From Marinimicrobium koreense (GTDB taxonomy: Bacteria > Pseudomonadota > Gammaproteobacteria > Pseudomonadales > Cellvibrionaceae), in contig NZ_RJUK01000001.1 in NCBI RefSeq assembly GCF_003762925.1, positions 496,001 to 560,000 of the forward strand: a DNA stretch of 64,000 bases. The letters are read 5' to 3'. Below, piece by piece: positions 21,699 through 30,700 of this stretch; within the stretch, counting starts at the first letter, position 1; every line of letters begins with the position of its first letter. The notes beneath the pieces were generated by a model. The model was given only the letters and a program-made list of their open reading frames with translations, did no database searches and was not told the DNA's origin. Both the position numbers and the translations under genes were made by a program.

Positions 21699-22361
21699 TT
21701 AGTCTCGAGTTAGATGCCACGTTGGTTCTACAGTGATTCCATTTTTAAAGGTTCTTACACTTGTAATGATTAGGTCGTTATAGATTTTAGATGTGTTCAG
21801 AATGTTGTATATATTGACATCATGAGCGTCATTATAAGGGTTTAACCAAGAGGTTAAAGTACATTTACTCAGAGGTAAAAATGCAGGGAGAGATTTGTCA
21901 TGATACTCTGAAAACCGTGGGTGTGGCGGTCTGGTGATTACAGCCATAGAGCGGACTATCTGGCCATTTGGGGCTTCCCAGTCCTTATAGACGGCACCCA
22001 GTGCCAATCCTTCCTTACTCCGCATCAGGTGGCGTTTACCGTCTTTTGATTCACCGATCTCAGTGCCGAGTATGATGCCTCGCCGGTGGTTGATGGCGTC
22101 TCGCCAGAGTGGGGCGTCCAGGTTGCGGGCGTTGAAGCTGGTGATATCGGGGTTCGGGACGAGTTTGTCGCCTTCTCGCTTGAGGGCGTACCACCACATG
22201 GCTTCGGATATAACGTATTTGTCGCCCTCCTGGGTGATGAGGGCAGGGTGCATTCGGCGTTGATAGGACTGATAGTAGGGCAGGGGGAGGAGTATCCCGA
22301 GTTCTTCCATCAGGTCAATGACGCCGGGGGCTTCATGGAGGTTGCCGATATAACCGCACAT
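21699..22361 (-). CDS. SRAP (SOS response-associated peptidase, YedK/HMCES) family protein
   Basis: A 220-residue SRAP protein. Cys2 is exposed after Met removal (MCGYIGN); Asn77 lies in SFNARN; Glu104 in EIGES corresponds to the Glu of the usual GFYEW; His154 lies in EYHDKSLP. So the active-site set is complete although the surrounding signature has drifted. SRAP proteins crosslink through Cys2 to abasic sites in single-stranded DNA and shield them. It starts 125 bp from the divergent DUF2726 gene. The 3' third is more AT-rich than the 5' part. Confidence 0.8.
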   Translation of the reverse strand: MCGYIGNLHEAPGVIDLMEELGILLPLPYYQSYQRRMHPALITQEGDKYVISEAMWWYALKREGDKLVPNPDITSFNARNLDAPLWRDAINHRRGIILGTEIGESKDGKRHLMRSKEGLALGAVYKDWEAPNGQIVRSMAVITRPPHPRFSEYHDKSLPAFLPLSKCTLTSWLNPYNDAHDVNIYNILNTSKIYNDLIITSVRTFKNGITVEPTWHLTRD

Positions 22362-22486
22362 AAGGGATTTTCCAGTTTCTATAGTGAAACAGTGTAGCGC
22401 AATCAGGGTGCGTAGGGTGCCTGACGGGTTTTGACGTGATACTATTTGGCCGTCACATCAACTTCATTGGAACTGTAGGAAGCGAT

Positions 22487-23077
22487 ATGGATATAGTTAG
22501 CTTTTTCTCGCCCTTTTTTGATTTTCTTTGGTGGGTTATTCTGTTGTGTACCGCCGTAGTAATAATAATTACTCTTGCCACGCCAAAGAAAGGCCGAAAA
22601 TCCCCAAAATCCCCATTCAAGTATGATCCCAAGGCTCCCTGGCCGTTTACCAAGGCCAGGCTACTGACAGACGCTGAGAAAGAGGCGTTTGACAGGCTCC
22701 GGGATGCGTTGCCACAGCATTATATTTTTGCCCAGGTGCAGCTATCCCAGATGATGGACGTAAAGCCGGGACACGACTTTAGGCAGTGGTTTAACCGTAT
22801 CAGCCGCATGAGTGCCGATTTTGTGGTGGTGAGCAGTGACCTGGACACCGTGGCAGCCATCGAGATCGACGATACGACACACCGGGACCCCAAGCGGATG
22901 GAGGCGGACTCGAAGAAGGCGAAGGCGCTGAAAGCGGCTGGAATCAAGCTGGTCCGGTGGGATGCCCGGCGGGTGCCGAAACCTGAGGTAATACGCCAAG
23001 AAGTCCTTGGGGTTGTTCAAAAAGCAGTCAATCCCGTTTCACACACAGAGATAGAGAGTGTCGAGGTTGTGCCCTAA
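22487..23077 (+). CDS. Membrane-anchored DUF2726 protein
   Basis: A 196-residue protein with one N-terminal membrane segment (FFDFLWWVILLCTAVVIIITL) and a DUF2726 domain (LTDAEKEAFDRLRDALP, FAQVQLSQMM, SADFVVVSSDLDTVAAIEIDD, KAKALKAAGIKLVRWDAR). The fold resembles the PD-(D/E)xK nuclease group: D in ADFVV and ExD in AIEIDD are in suitable positions. I start at the ATG at 22487, with AGGA six bases ahead; an earlier ATG at 22436 lacks a ribosome site. Function unknown; it might attack or sense DNA at the membrane. Confidence 0.7.
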   Translation: MDIVSFFSPFFDFLWWVILLCTAVVIIITLATPKKGRKSPKSPFKYDPKAPWPFTKARLLTDAEKEAFDRLRDALPQHYIFAQVQLSQMMDVKPGHDFRQWFNRISRMSADFVVVSSDLDTVAAIEIDDTTHRDPKRMEADSKKAKALKAAGIKLVRWDARRVPKPEVIRQEVLGVVQKAVNPVSHTEIESVEVVP

Positions 23078-23195
23078 ATTTGCCCCAAACGTTGTGGTAT
23101 TCAGTGTAAATTAGTGAATTCTGAAATATTATAACCTATTGATATTAAAGGAATAGTTGCGTTTAGTGGAGCGATGTTGAGGGGCTGAATAGGGC

Positions 23196-23224
23196 TCAAA
23201 TCCTGCCGTTCCGACCAAATACCA
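23196..23224. repeat. Direct repeat 2 (duplicate of tRNA-Pro 3' end)
   Basis: Exact 29-bp copy of 19386-19414, followed by a diverged copy of the tRNA terminator (to about 23268). Nothing tRNA-like lies 5' of it, so it is a bare integration footprint. The 118 bp before it (23078-23195) are AT-rich and without a gene. Confidence 0.85.
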
Positions 23225-23290
23225 TCGTTTAAGCCTTTGATTTCAAAAGGAATCAGGGATTTTTTCGTTTTAAAGACTATTTTCATCCAG

Positions 23291-23319
23291 TTGACTAACA
23301 TTCAGAATTTATACATACT
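23291..23319 (+). promoter_or_regulatory. Probable retron promoter
   Basis: TTGACT (23291-23296) and CATACT (23314-23319) with 17-bp spacing. Transcription would start near 23326, just at the arm proposed as a1 of the retron RNA. Confidence 0.55.
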
Positions 23320-23509
23320 TATTTCTCTTCCACGAGAACAGAGCTTTATACTTTATAAAAGCTTAGTCGGGTGTTTAGCCAGACTCTACTTGCATTGCGT
23401 GGTTTTATTCCGCAGATAACATCTGCGGATCTCCAATCGCGCCAGCGCTCATTACGATCCACAGATGTTATCTGCGGAGATCAGAGGTGGGAGAACTTCA
23501 AACAATAAG
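23320..23509 (+). ncRNA. Retron msr-msd RNA (template for msDNA)
   Basis: Between the promoter and the effector gene, with retron-like layout. Proposed a1 (TCTCTTCCAC, about 23325-23334) pairs with a2 (GTGGGAGA, about 23487-23494); CTTATT/AATAAG may extend it. The msr has two small hairpins: AGCTTTAT/ATAAAAGCT (23342-23363) and AGTCGG/CC-A-GACT (about 23365-23384). An AGC at 23342-23344 is a candidate for the branching G. The msd is a long hairpin with perfect 16-bp arms (23410-23425 and 23462-23477), extended by GGATC/GATCC beyond one mismatch. Exact RNA ends and branch point are inferred. Confidence 0.75.
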
Positions 23510-23547
23510 ATGTTGCTTTTTGGCCTATTTCATATTCTATTAACGAC

Positions 23548-24486
23548 ATGGAAGATCCTAGAGTAGAGTTTCTTGAATCTATAGCGTTCGATAGGCTGAG
23601 AGTAGAGTTAACCTCGAGTCCAATTGTATTACTTTGCGGCGGCAAAGTACCTGTCAAAGAAAGCCCCAGCGATCCCGATCCTCAGGTTCGTTCAGTGCGG
23701 CATGCGCTCACTAACCGACATACCTCGTATGAATGCTTCAGGCCAGAAGAAATAACTGACTGGCAGACAGATGGCATTTTCCACAACTTGATGGAATTTG
23801 AAGAGGAGTTGTCTGCTATTTGCTCGTTAATAGTCATAGTCCTCGAAAGTGAGGGGGCAATTGCTGAGTTAGGAGCCTTCTCTCAGGTCGAAGATGTAAG
23901 TAATAGGCTGATGGTTGTTGTGTCAAATAGGGCTATGGAGGAGAACTCTTTTATAAATCTAGGTATTTTAAGGCACGTTACAAAAAATCGTGCAGGGAGT
24001 GTGGCGTCATATCCTTGGGTGATAGAGAAAGATCGTAGCCAAGCGTTTTGCTTAGAGGAAAGTGTTTTAAATGATATTGAGCTCGATATTGAGAAAAGGT
24101 TAAGTAAATTATCAAAAAGTCCCACTTTTAAACCTCAAAGTGAAGCTCACAAGGTTGTTGTAATATTTCATTTGATTGAGATATTCAATGCTCTCAAGCT
24201 ATCTGAGATATCAGAATATCTAGCCTACTTCAACATTAGCATAGTCCTGGACTCTCTTCGAAGAAAACTTTTTCTTTTAGAAAAGTTTAAATTAGTTAAG
24301 AGGGAGGAGTACAGCGACTCGACATTTTATGTCGTAACTGGAGATTTTCATAAGGTCAGGTTTTCTCCGGTTGAAGGTAGGAAGATTGATCTTTTAAGGA
24401 TTAGCGTGGATTGCATGAAATATTATGAGGCCAATAGAGATAGGCACAGGCTGGGTGCGTTGAAAAGCGTAAGGAAAGGGGGGTGA
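23548..24486 (+). CDS. Retron effector, nucleoside-deoxyribosyltransferase-like (St85/Ec86 type)
   Basis: A 312-residue protein in the place and size of the type II retron effector (Ec86 effector about 307 aa). The N-terminal half looks like a nucleoside deoxyribosyltransferase: VLLCGGKVP near residue 28 and LESEGAIAELGAF at 99-111, the catalytic Glu region. The C-terminal half is helical and fits the winged-helix part that holds the msDNA. In Ec86 the RT-msDNA complex restrains the effector, and phage attack releases NAD-depleting activity. The same role is inferred here. The start has no good ribosome site; the stop overlaps the RT start. Confidence 0.85.
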   Translation: MEDPRVEFLESIAFDRLRVELTSSPIVLLCGGKVPVKESPSDPDPQVRSVRHALTNRHTSYECFRPEEITDWQTDGIFHNLMEFEEELSAICSLIVIVLESEGAIAELGAFSQVEDVSNRLMVVVSNRAMEENSFINLGILRHVTKNRAGSVASYPWVIEKDRSQAFCLEESVLNDIELDIEKRLSKLSKSPTFKPQSEAHKVVVIFHLIEIFNALKLSEISEYLAYFNISIVLDSLRRKLFLLEKFKLVKREEYSDSTFYVVTGDFHKVRFSPVEGRKIDLLRISVDCMKYYEANRDRHRLGALKSVRKGG

Positions 24487-25451
24487 TGATGATAGGGCTG
24501 GATATTTCTGAACAAATTAGCAAAGATTTGTATGTTAGCGCATTTCAAGTCGATCGGCTTATAAATCGTGCTCCTCATGCTTACAAAATTTTCTTCATTC
24601 CAAAGAAAACTGGTGGGCAAAGAAAGATTGCTCAACCAGCCAGGGAAGTTAAGTATATACAGCGGTGGCTTGTCGATAATATTTTTAATCAGCTTCCTGT
24701 TCATGAGGCTGTGAAGTCCTACCGAGAAGGTTTGGGTATTAAGGATAATGCCACGTGGCATAAAAAAAATAAGTATTTAGTTAAATTAGATTTTAAGGAT
24801 TTTTTTACATCTATTAAGGAGGCGGGGTTGTTTGACTTCCTGTTACGCAAGTTATCCGATAGTTACTCTGATGAAAGCTTAAGAAAAATTGCAAGAGCTT
24901 CTTGTATAAAATATAAACATAGAGAGGATTTATGTTTGAGTGTGGGGGCGCCGAGCTCTCCGGCAATATCAAACGCTATATTGTATGCGTTTGATGAGGC
25001 AGTTAACAACTGGTGTTTTGAAAACAGCATTTCATACACGCGTTATGCGGATGACTTAACTTTCTCAACTTCTGTTCCAAATGTGTCCTCCTTGATTGAG
25101 CCTAAAGTACGACAGATTTCTTCGGACTTTCCTTATGTAAATCTGAGGTTCAATAATGCTAAGAGGACTCACCTATCAAAAAAATATCAGAGGCGAGTGA
25201 CTGGGATTGTTCTAACGAACCAAGGCGAGCTCTCTGTCGGAAGGTTGAGAAAAAGAGAGGTTAAGGCTCTAATTCATAAGTTTAAAACAGGGCTTCTTCC
25301 GATGAACGAAGTTCACCGATTGCAGGGGCTTTTAGGATTTGTCAGCGATGTCGAACCAATGTTTCTTGAGAGAATGAGGGTAAAGTACTCCAGTGCAACC
25401 ATTGACGACATCCTTAAGAGTGTCAAACAGGATAAATTGGTTAACAGCTAA
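24486..25451 (+). CDS. Retron reverse transcriptase
   Basis: A 321-residue RT, the length of Ec86 RT. RT motifs in order: KIFFIPKKTGGQRKIAQP, the retron-specific NAxxH motif as NATWH (88-92), DFKDFF (102-107) with the first catalytic Asp, GAPSSPAISN (154-163), YADD (187-190) and the retron-specific VTG (238-240). It should copy the msd hairpin into msDNA branched on the msr RNA. The ATG overlaps the effector TGA (TGATG), so the two are translationally coupled; GTG at 24483 is an alternative start. Confidence 0.92.
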   Translation: MMIGLDISEQISKDLYVSAFQVDRLINRAPHAYKIFFIPKKTGGQRKIAQPAREVKYIQRWLVDNIFNQLPVHEAVKSYREGLGIKDNATWHKKNKYLVKLDFKDFFTSIKEAGLFDFLLRKLSDSYSDESLRKIARASCIKYKHREDLCLSVGAPSSPAISNAILYAFDEAVNNWCFENSISYTRYADDLTFSTSVPNVSSLIEPKVRQISSDFPYVNLRFNNAKRTHLSKKYQRRVTGIVLTNQGELSVGRLRKREVKALIHKFKTGLLPMNEVHRLQGLLGFVSDVEPMFLERMRVKYSSATIDDILKSVKQDKLVNS

Positions 25452-25817
25452 TTATCTCAAGTGGAGCTATGGTATTAGGGCCATCTGTTAGGTCTGCGAA
25501 ACGTTACTGCTGGTTGATGACTCTTTTGACGAAGAGAGTTGAGTGCGATCAGCGAAATATTGCTTAGCTGATATTGGGCAGTCTAAAGTGAATTTCACCA
25601 AAATAGCTAACACGTAGGCCCAGAAAACTATGAGTTTTAAGTTTGCGAGAAGTATGGGGCAAATCGAGGTTGATTGGTTGTCTCGGGACAGCTTAGTACA
25701 AGCATTTCGCGCTATGGATGTCTATGTCGAAACGCTTTAAGGTATGAATGCAAGGATTGATCAGCATGTTTGTCGGGGCGGTCTTCTGGATAAGTAAGTT
25801 GTAATAGTCCCTCTTTA
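25452..25817. other. Intergenic stretch after the retron
   Basis: 366 bp without a convincing gene. A 36-codon frame (25630-25740) is open but has no ribosome site or recognisable product. A short CTCTT/AAGAG hairpin near 25517 lacks a U-tract. No third copy of the tRNA-Pro repeat is present, so the right edge of the retron-bearing insertion cannot be placed; composition returns to backbone level near 25820. Confidence 0.5.
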
Positions 25818-26189
25818 TCATAACCGCCCACTTTCCCTCAAGCGACGGTCCACCCAGGCGTGATAGCTGCGGGACAATAACCCGCGAATGCCGGGAAGGC
25901 CGATCAGCCACGCTACGGGTCGCAACAGACGGGTTTTTCGCATCAGCAGGATGTAGGCATCCAGCTCCCGGTGTATCTGCCCCTCGCCATCTTGCACATG
26001 CAGTTCGCGCAGGGCCCTGTCGGAGTCTATTCCACGCTGTTTCAGTTCGTCATCGCGGCCGGTTATATCGACCCATTGGACGGCTTCGCCGGCGCTACCC
26101 GCCAAGCGCTCATAGCGCTGGCGGTCGGCCACGCAGCGGGGGCAGGCGCCGTCGTAGTAAACAATAAGGTGGTCGTCGTGGTTGCTCAT
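25818..26189 (-). CDS. DCC-family (DUF393) thiol-disulfide oxidoreductase-like protein
   Basis: A 123-residue protein with the defining YYDGACPRC near the N-terminus (CxxC in a thioredoxin-like start) and the C-terminal pattern RPVAWLIGLPGIRGLLSRSYHAWVDRRL. DCC proteins are thought to be redox proteins; their partners are mostly unknown. It is the first backbone gene after the retron region and is divergent from the serine hydrolase gene. Confidence 0.88.
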   Translation of the reverse strand: MSNHDDHLIVYYDGACPRCVADRQRYERLAGSAGEAVQWVDITGRDDELKQRGIDSDRALRELHVQDGEGQIHRELDAYILLMRKTRLLRPVAWLIGLPGIRGLLSRSYHAWVDRRLRESGRL

Positions 26190-26238
26190 GGTAAGAACCT
26201 GTCTGTGGCTGAGCGTGGGTGACGATTTGTATGATGTA

Positions 26239-26256
26239 TACCGTATAATGACGGTA
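26239..26256 (+). promoter_or_regulatory. Promoter -10 inside an 18-bp operator-like palindrome
   Basis: TACCGT and ACGGTA are perfect arms around ATAATG, and a TATAAT (26244-26249) lies within the palindrome. A repressor bound here would block the -10 of the serine hydrolase gene. The -35 is not clear. Confidence 0.5.
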
Positions 26257-26297
26257 CCATAAACGACCTATGTCTAACACAGAGAGTGGAGCGACGG

Positions 26298-27611
26298 ATG
26301 AAAAAAATAATGACGATTGGATGGGCGATGCTGGTTCCGGTGTTGCTGGCGGTAGGCTGTACCACTACGGAGACCTCAAAGGGCTTCGAGTACCCTTTGG
26401 ACATTGCTCAGGTGGGCGCTGATCCGGCCAAGGCGGCAGAGATTGATGCGCTGCTGAAATCCTTTGTGGAGGAGAAGAAAACCAACAGTGTGGCGGCGTT
26501 CGTCGCCCGGGACGGGAAGGTGCTGTATTCCGAGGCCTTTGGCTGGAAGGACATGAAGGCGGGCGTGCCGGCCAGTGTGGATGACTACTACGCGCTTTTC
26601 TCCCAGACCAAGGCGGTGACGACTGTCGCGTTTATGACGCTGGTGGAGAAGGGACTGGTGGATATCCATGATCCTGTCTCTAAGTATTTTCCGGGTATTC
26701 CGGATCAGGTCATTACCGAGCTTCACGACGACGGTCGCTATGAGACCCGACCGGTTGAGACGCCGATGACTTTTGTTCATCTGATGGCGCATACGGCGGG
26801 TTTCGATGCCCATCTGGCGGGGGAGCTCCGTAAGCAGCACAGTGGGGAGCCCATGGGGTTTCTCGGTTTTGGCGGAAAGGAGCCTGATTTCGTACCCATC
26901 GGTCAGCATACCTCCGGTGGGGATTTCAGCGCAGAGTATCTGGAAGAGGAAATGCTCGCGTTGGCGGAGTACCCGTTGGGCTTTGATCCCGGCGCGGAGT
27001 GGCACTATCACCTGAGCACCAACATGCTGGGTTATCTGATTGAGCGGATTTCCGGGCAGCCGCTGCGTGACTACGTGAAGGAAAACGTGCTGGACCCATT
27101 GGGTATGGACGATACCGACTGGTTTCATGCACCGGAAGATTTTGATCGCTTCGTCAAACCTTACCGTGCAATCGACGGTGAGTTGGTGCCGGGTACGGAG
27201 CTGTATATCAAGGGTGCCGTCACCGAACAGCAGACCTACGCGGAGGGCGCCATTGGTCTTAATGGCCCGATCGAGGATTACGCCAAGTTCTGCCAGATGC
27301 TGTTGAACAAGGGCGAGTTTAACGGCCAGCGGATTCTCGAACCGGAAACCGTGGAGCTGATGACCACGGTGAATCGCCTGCCGCAGGCGAGCCAACCGTT
27401 TGAGTTTGGTCTGGGTTTTGAGCTGTACAACGATGAGAAGGAGCCGGTACCGGCGGTATCCGACTCCGCTTACGCCTGGGGCGGACTCTTGGGCACGGCC
27501 TATATTATCGACCCGGATAAGAACATGATCGCGCTCTTTTACCGAAATATGTATGAGCGCGAGGAGCTGTACCCGCAGTTCCTGGAAAAGGCCTATGAGC
27601 TAATCGAGTAG
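26298..27611 (+). CDS. Serine beta-lactamase-like/esterase lipoprotein
   Basis: A 437-residue protein of the class C beta-lactamase/EstB family. The signal peptide ends in the lipobox LAVGC, so it is predicted to be a lipoprotein. Catalytic SxxK is Ser102-Gln-Thr-Lys105 and the Tyr motif is at Tyr237 (WHYHLSTN). A C-terminal AYAWGGLLGT matches the third-motif region with HxG replaced by WGG. Such enzymes are more often esterases or D-amino-acid peptidases than true beta-lactamases. I start at ATG 26298, with GGAG six bases ahead, rather than the GTG at 26286. Confidence 0.85.
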   Translation: MKKIMTIGWAMLVPVLLAVGCTTTETSKGFEYPLDIAQVGADPAKAAEIDALLKSFVEEKKTNSVAAFVARDGKVLYSEAFGWKDMKAGVPASVDDYYALFSQTKAVTTVAFMTLVEKGLVDIHDPVSKYFPGIPDQVITELHDDGRYETRPVETPMTFVHLMAHTAGFDAHLAGELRKQHSGEPMGFLGFGGKEPDFVPIGQHTSGGDFSAEYLEEEMLALAEYPLGFDPGAEWHYHLSTNMLGYLIERISGQPLRDYVKENVLDPLGMDDTDWFHAPEDFDRFVKPYRAIDGELVPGTELYIKGAVTEQQTYAEGAIGLNGPIEDYAKFCQMLLNKGEFNGQRILEPETVELMTTVNRLPQASQPFEFGLGFELYNDEKEPVPAVSDSAYAWGGLLGTAYIIDPDKNMIALFYRNMYEREELYPQFLEKAYELIE

Positions 27612-27638
27612 GTCGGATTAGCGAAGCGTAATCCGACA
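27608..27638. repeat. REP-like palindrome overlapping the hydrolase stop
   Basis: GTAGGTCGGATTAGCG paired with CGTAATCCGACA; the TAG stop of the hydrolase is part of the repeat. Same sub-type as 9189 and 27684. Confidence 0.7.
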
Positions 27639-27683
27639 TCCCGGTAGAACAGTTTCCGCGTGTGTCGGAGGCAGGGCAGCGAT

Positions 27684-27718
27684 TGTCGGATTACGCGCTG
27701 GGCGCTAATCCGACCTAC
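27684..27718. repeat. REP-like palindrome
   Basis: TGTCGGATTACGCGC paired with GCGCTAATCCGACCTAC, inverted relative to the copy at 27608. The two bracket the gap between the convergent hydrolase and alpha-2-macroglobulin genes. Confidence 0.7.
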
Positions 27719-27733
27719 GGGCTCTGCGGGCCA

Positions 27734-30700
27734 TCATGGTGTTTCGACCACCCGGACGGTTTCTGTGGCCGAGCGGCCGAAAGTTTCCGGTTGGTACATC
27801 TCTTCGGCTTTGGCCGGTGGCACCACGAACTCACCGGGCGTGGTGGCCAGCGCGGTGTATTCGTAGTGATATACGCCGGGTTCCAACTGGGTGCTGAAGG
27901 CTTCGGCGCGGTCGTCGCGCAGTTGCTGGTGGTTGTACCAGTGACCGGGTCGGGTTCGGCTGCCCATGATTCCTCGTTCGTTCTCCCGGATCGGCGCACT
28001 GGTTTCCAGGGCGGGATTGAGTGCTTCGAAGCCCGCCGGCAGGCGGTCGGTAAGGGCGACGTGGTGGCGCCGGGCGGGAACCGTGAGGGTGAGCGTCACA
28101 CGCACGGCGGCGCCGGCTTTGATGTTCCAGGTGCCGTCGTCGGCCTGTGTGACATCGTCAGGATCATTGACGGCCTCATAGTGGCGCGCCACCTGAAACC
28201 CGTGTCGGGCGGCATCCAGTTGTAAATCCGCCGGGGCGTATTCCATTCCGATTCGGTAGTAGAGACGACCTTGTCCCTCGTGTTGTAGTGCCAGAGTGGT
28301 TGTGGGTTCGCCGCTTTGCAGTTCACTCATTGAAACCCCGGTGCGGGTGGGCTTGCCGCCCCGGCCCTGAAAGGATTGTTCACCGAGGTAGCGGTCACCC
28401 AACCAGACCCGAGCGGTCAGGTCGGGCACTTCGGCTTCCCGGGCCTGGAAGTAGTGTTTCAGGGCGAGCAGGACGAAGACGTTTTCCTGAGTGTTGCCCC
28501 AGTGGCCATTGCGGCGGTGGTTGACCAACCCGCGCGCGAGTTTTTCGATCAGGTCACTGTCGGGGCGGGCGCTTAGCAGTGCGTCCAGAACCACCGCGTC
28601 GGTGCGTCGACTGCCGTGCAGTACCCAGTGCCCGCCACCGGCATAGTCTTCCACAAAAGAGGCGGTGGCCGCAGTTTCTCGCAATTGATTGGTCAGGTGG
28701 CGCAGAAGGTTTTCGTGCAGCGGCTTCGCACTCGGCTCGTTGGCCGTGGCGCTCAATAACCAGCCCATGGCTTCAAGGCTCAGCTCGCTCTCCGTCTGCC
28801 GGAAATGATCGATGGCGGCGGAGGCAACTGAGTCACCCGCCAGGGCCTGCACATAGATGCTGTAGGCAAGCACGCTATTACCGGGTTTTTCCGCCATGGA
28901 TTTGGGGAGTTGCTGGGCGACGGAGCGGGTATAGCTCAGCGCCGACTCCAGAACCCTGGCTGGAACCTCGTAGCCCGCTTCCCGGGCTCGCAACAGGGCG
29001 TGGGTGACGTGGACTGACAGATACGTCTGAGACGTCTCATTGCGCACCCAGAAGCCCCAGCCGCCATCGCGATTCTGCTGCTCTTCCAATCGGCCCAGAA
29101 GGTCGCCAACACTTTGTTGTATGGCCGCCTCATCCGGTAAGCCTTCCGCATTGAATGTGCCCAGTAATTCATTCAGGCTGGCAATGGCCATCAGGCGTGA
29201 GGCCAGTTGTTCGGCACAGCCGTAGGGGTAGTCGTACAGGTACAGGAAGGCGTCCTGCAGGGATTGGAACTGGGTGCTGCTGGTAGTCAGGCTCAGGCCG
29301 CCAAAATCCGGATAGACGTTTTCGGGGATGCTGACTTGTAGGAATTTGTTGCCCCCGGTCAGGCTGCCGTATTGCGCAAAGGCTTCGTCGGTAGCCGGGC
29401 GTTGAACAGGAACGGCGACCTCGGCCGCGTCCTGTCGCTCGCCGGAACGGACGATCACCTGTACGCGGGCTTCACCCACCTGAATCGGTTCAGCACTGAA
29501 GCGGACCTCGCGCCGGTCGTTGGCGGGAATGGTCAGCCGTCGTCCGGGGGCGCCGCTCAGTGTCAGGTTGCTGGCCCGCAGCGCGAGCTCAACGGTCATG
29601 GCCTGGTCGGTGGTGTTCTGTACCACGACGGGCAATTCGGCCCGGTCGCCCAGGTTCAGAAAGCGCGGCAGGGAAGGGCGGACCATCAGGGGCAAGCCAA
29701 CGTCTATCTGGGCATCCCCTGCACCGAACTGCTGCTCGGTGTGGGCCACCGCCATTATGCGATAGCGGGTGAGGTTGTCCGGTAGCGTGAAGGAGACATT
29801 TGCCTCGCCTTTTGAATCCAGGGTAACCGTGGATTCAAAGGTGGCCAGGGCACTGAAGTTCTGGCGCAGTGTGACGGTCGGGTTTGCGCTTTCGCCGGGG
29901 CCGCGATCTACGGCCATCGACATTTCTATGGCGCGTACTCCCGAAACCATGACTTCTTCGACTAGACCGTCGTTCGCGTCTTTTGGGACTAGCGGTATCT
30001 CCGCTCGCGACCGGTATTCAAAAACACCGTTAATGACCGCGCTATACATTTCAGTTAGTGGGTCGGGCAGGGTGTAGCCCGCCATATCCAATACCGCCTG
30101 ATCAACCGCATAGAACGTCACTTCCGCGTCCGATGCGGGCGCGCCCTGCGGGCCGGTTACCCGGGTGGACACCTCAACCGGGTCGCCGGGTTTAAAGGCT
30201 TCCGCACTCGGGGTGACCTCGACGCTCAATTGGCGATGGGCGCTGCTGACCGGCAGTGTCAATTCTCCGACCGCCATCTGCGGCAATGATTGGCCCTCGG
30301 CAGGTGTTCCGCCAATCGCTTCGGCGGTGACCACCAACTGGGGCAGGTAGTTGTCCTTGATGGGTACTTCCAGCGTATGGGTGCCGTCCTCCAGGTAGTG
30401 ATAGTCCACCTCGACCAGCCCCTGGCGCTGCACGGTCACCAGCGTGTGCGCCTCGGTGAAGGGTGTCTGTATTTGAACGTTGGCGGTATCACCCGGGGCG
30501 TATTCATCCTGATCGGGGATCAGTTGGACGCGCGGTTGCTCCTCATAGGTGGGCCCGATGTCGTTCATTGGGCCGGCAACCCAAAGGTGAATCTGTGAGC
30601 GGCTTTGACGGCCTTCGGTGTCCGTCACCGTGGCGGAAATCCGATACTGCCCACTGTCGGCGGGGCTGAATTCACAGGTCTGTTTTTTATCTGACGGCGT

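Larger units (their letters stand above)
19386..23224. mobile_element. Integrated island at tRNA-Pro, 3.8 kb, no integrase
   Basis: Bounded by the 29-bp direct repeats. Most of the content is much more AT-rich than the flanks, though 21900-23050 is closer to the backbone, suggesting a composite. Cargo: an HTH regulator and a Cys-rich zinc protein (plus strand); SRAP, a membrane protein and a HEPN-like protein (minus strand); a DUF2726 protein (plus strand). No recombinase, relaxase or phage structural gene is present, so it is a remnant or a satellite mobilised in trans. The retron starts right outside the second repeat. Confidence 0.65.

Noticed and set aside
25510-25540. CTCTT/AAGAG hairpin after the RT as a terminator
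   Set aside because: Five-base stem with no U-tract.
25630-25740. 36-codon open frame after the retron RT
   Set aside because: No ribosome site, no recognisable product, and of a length expected by chance.
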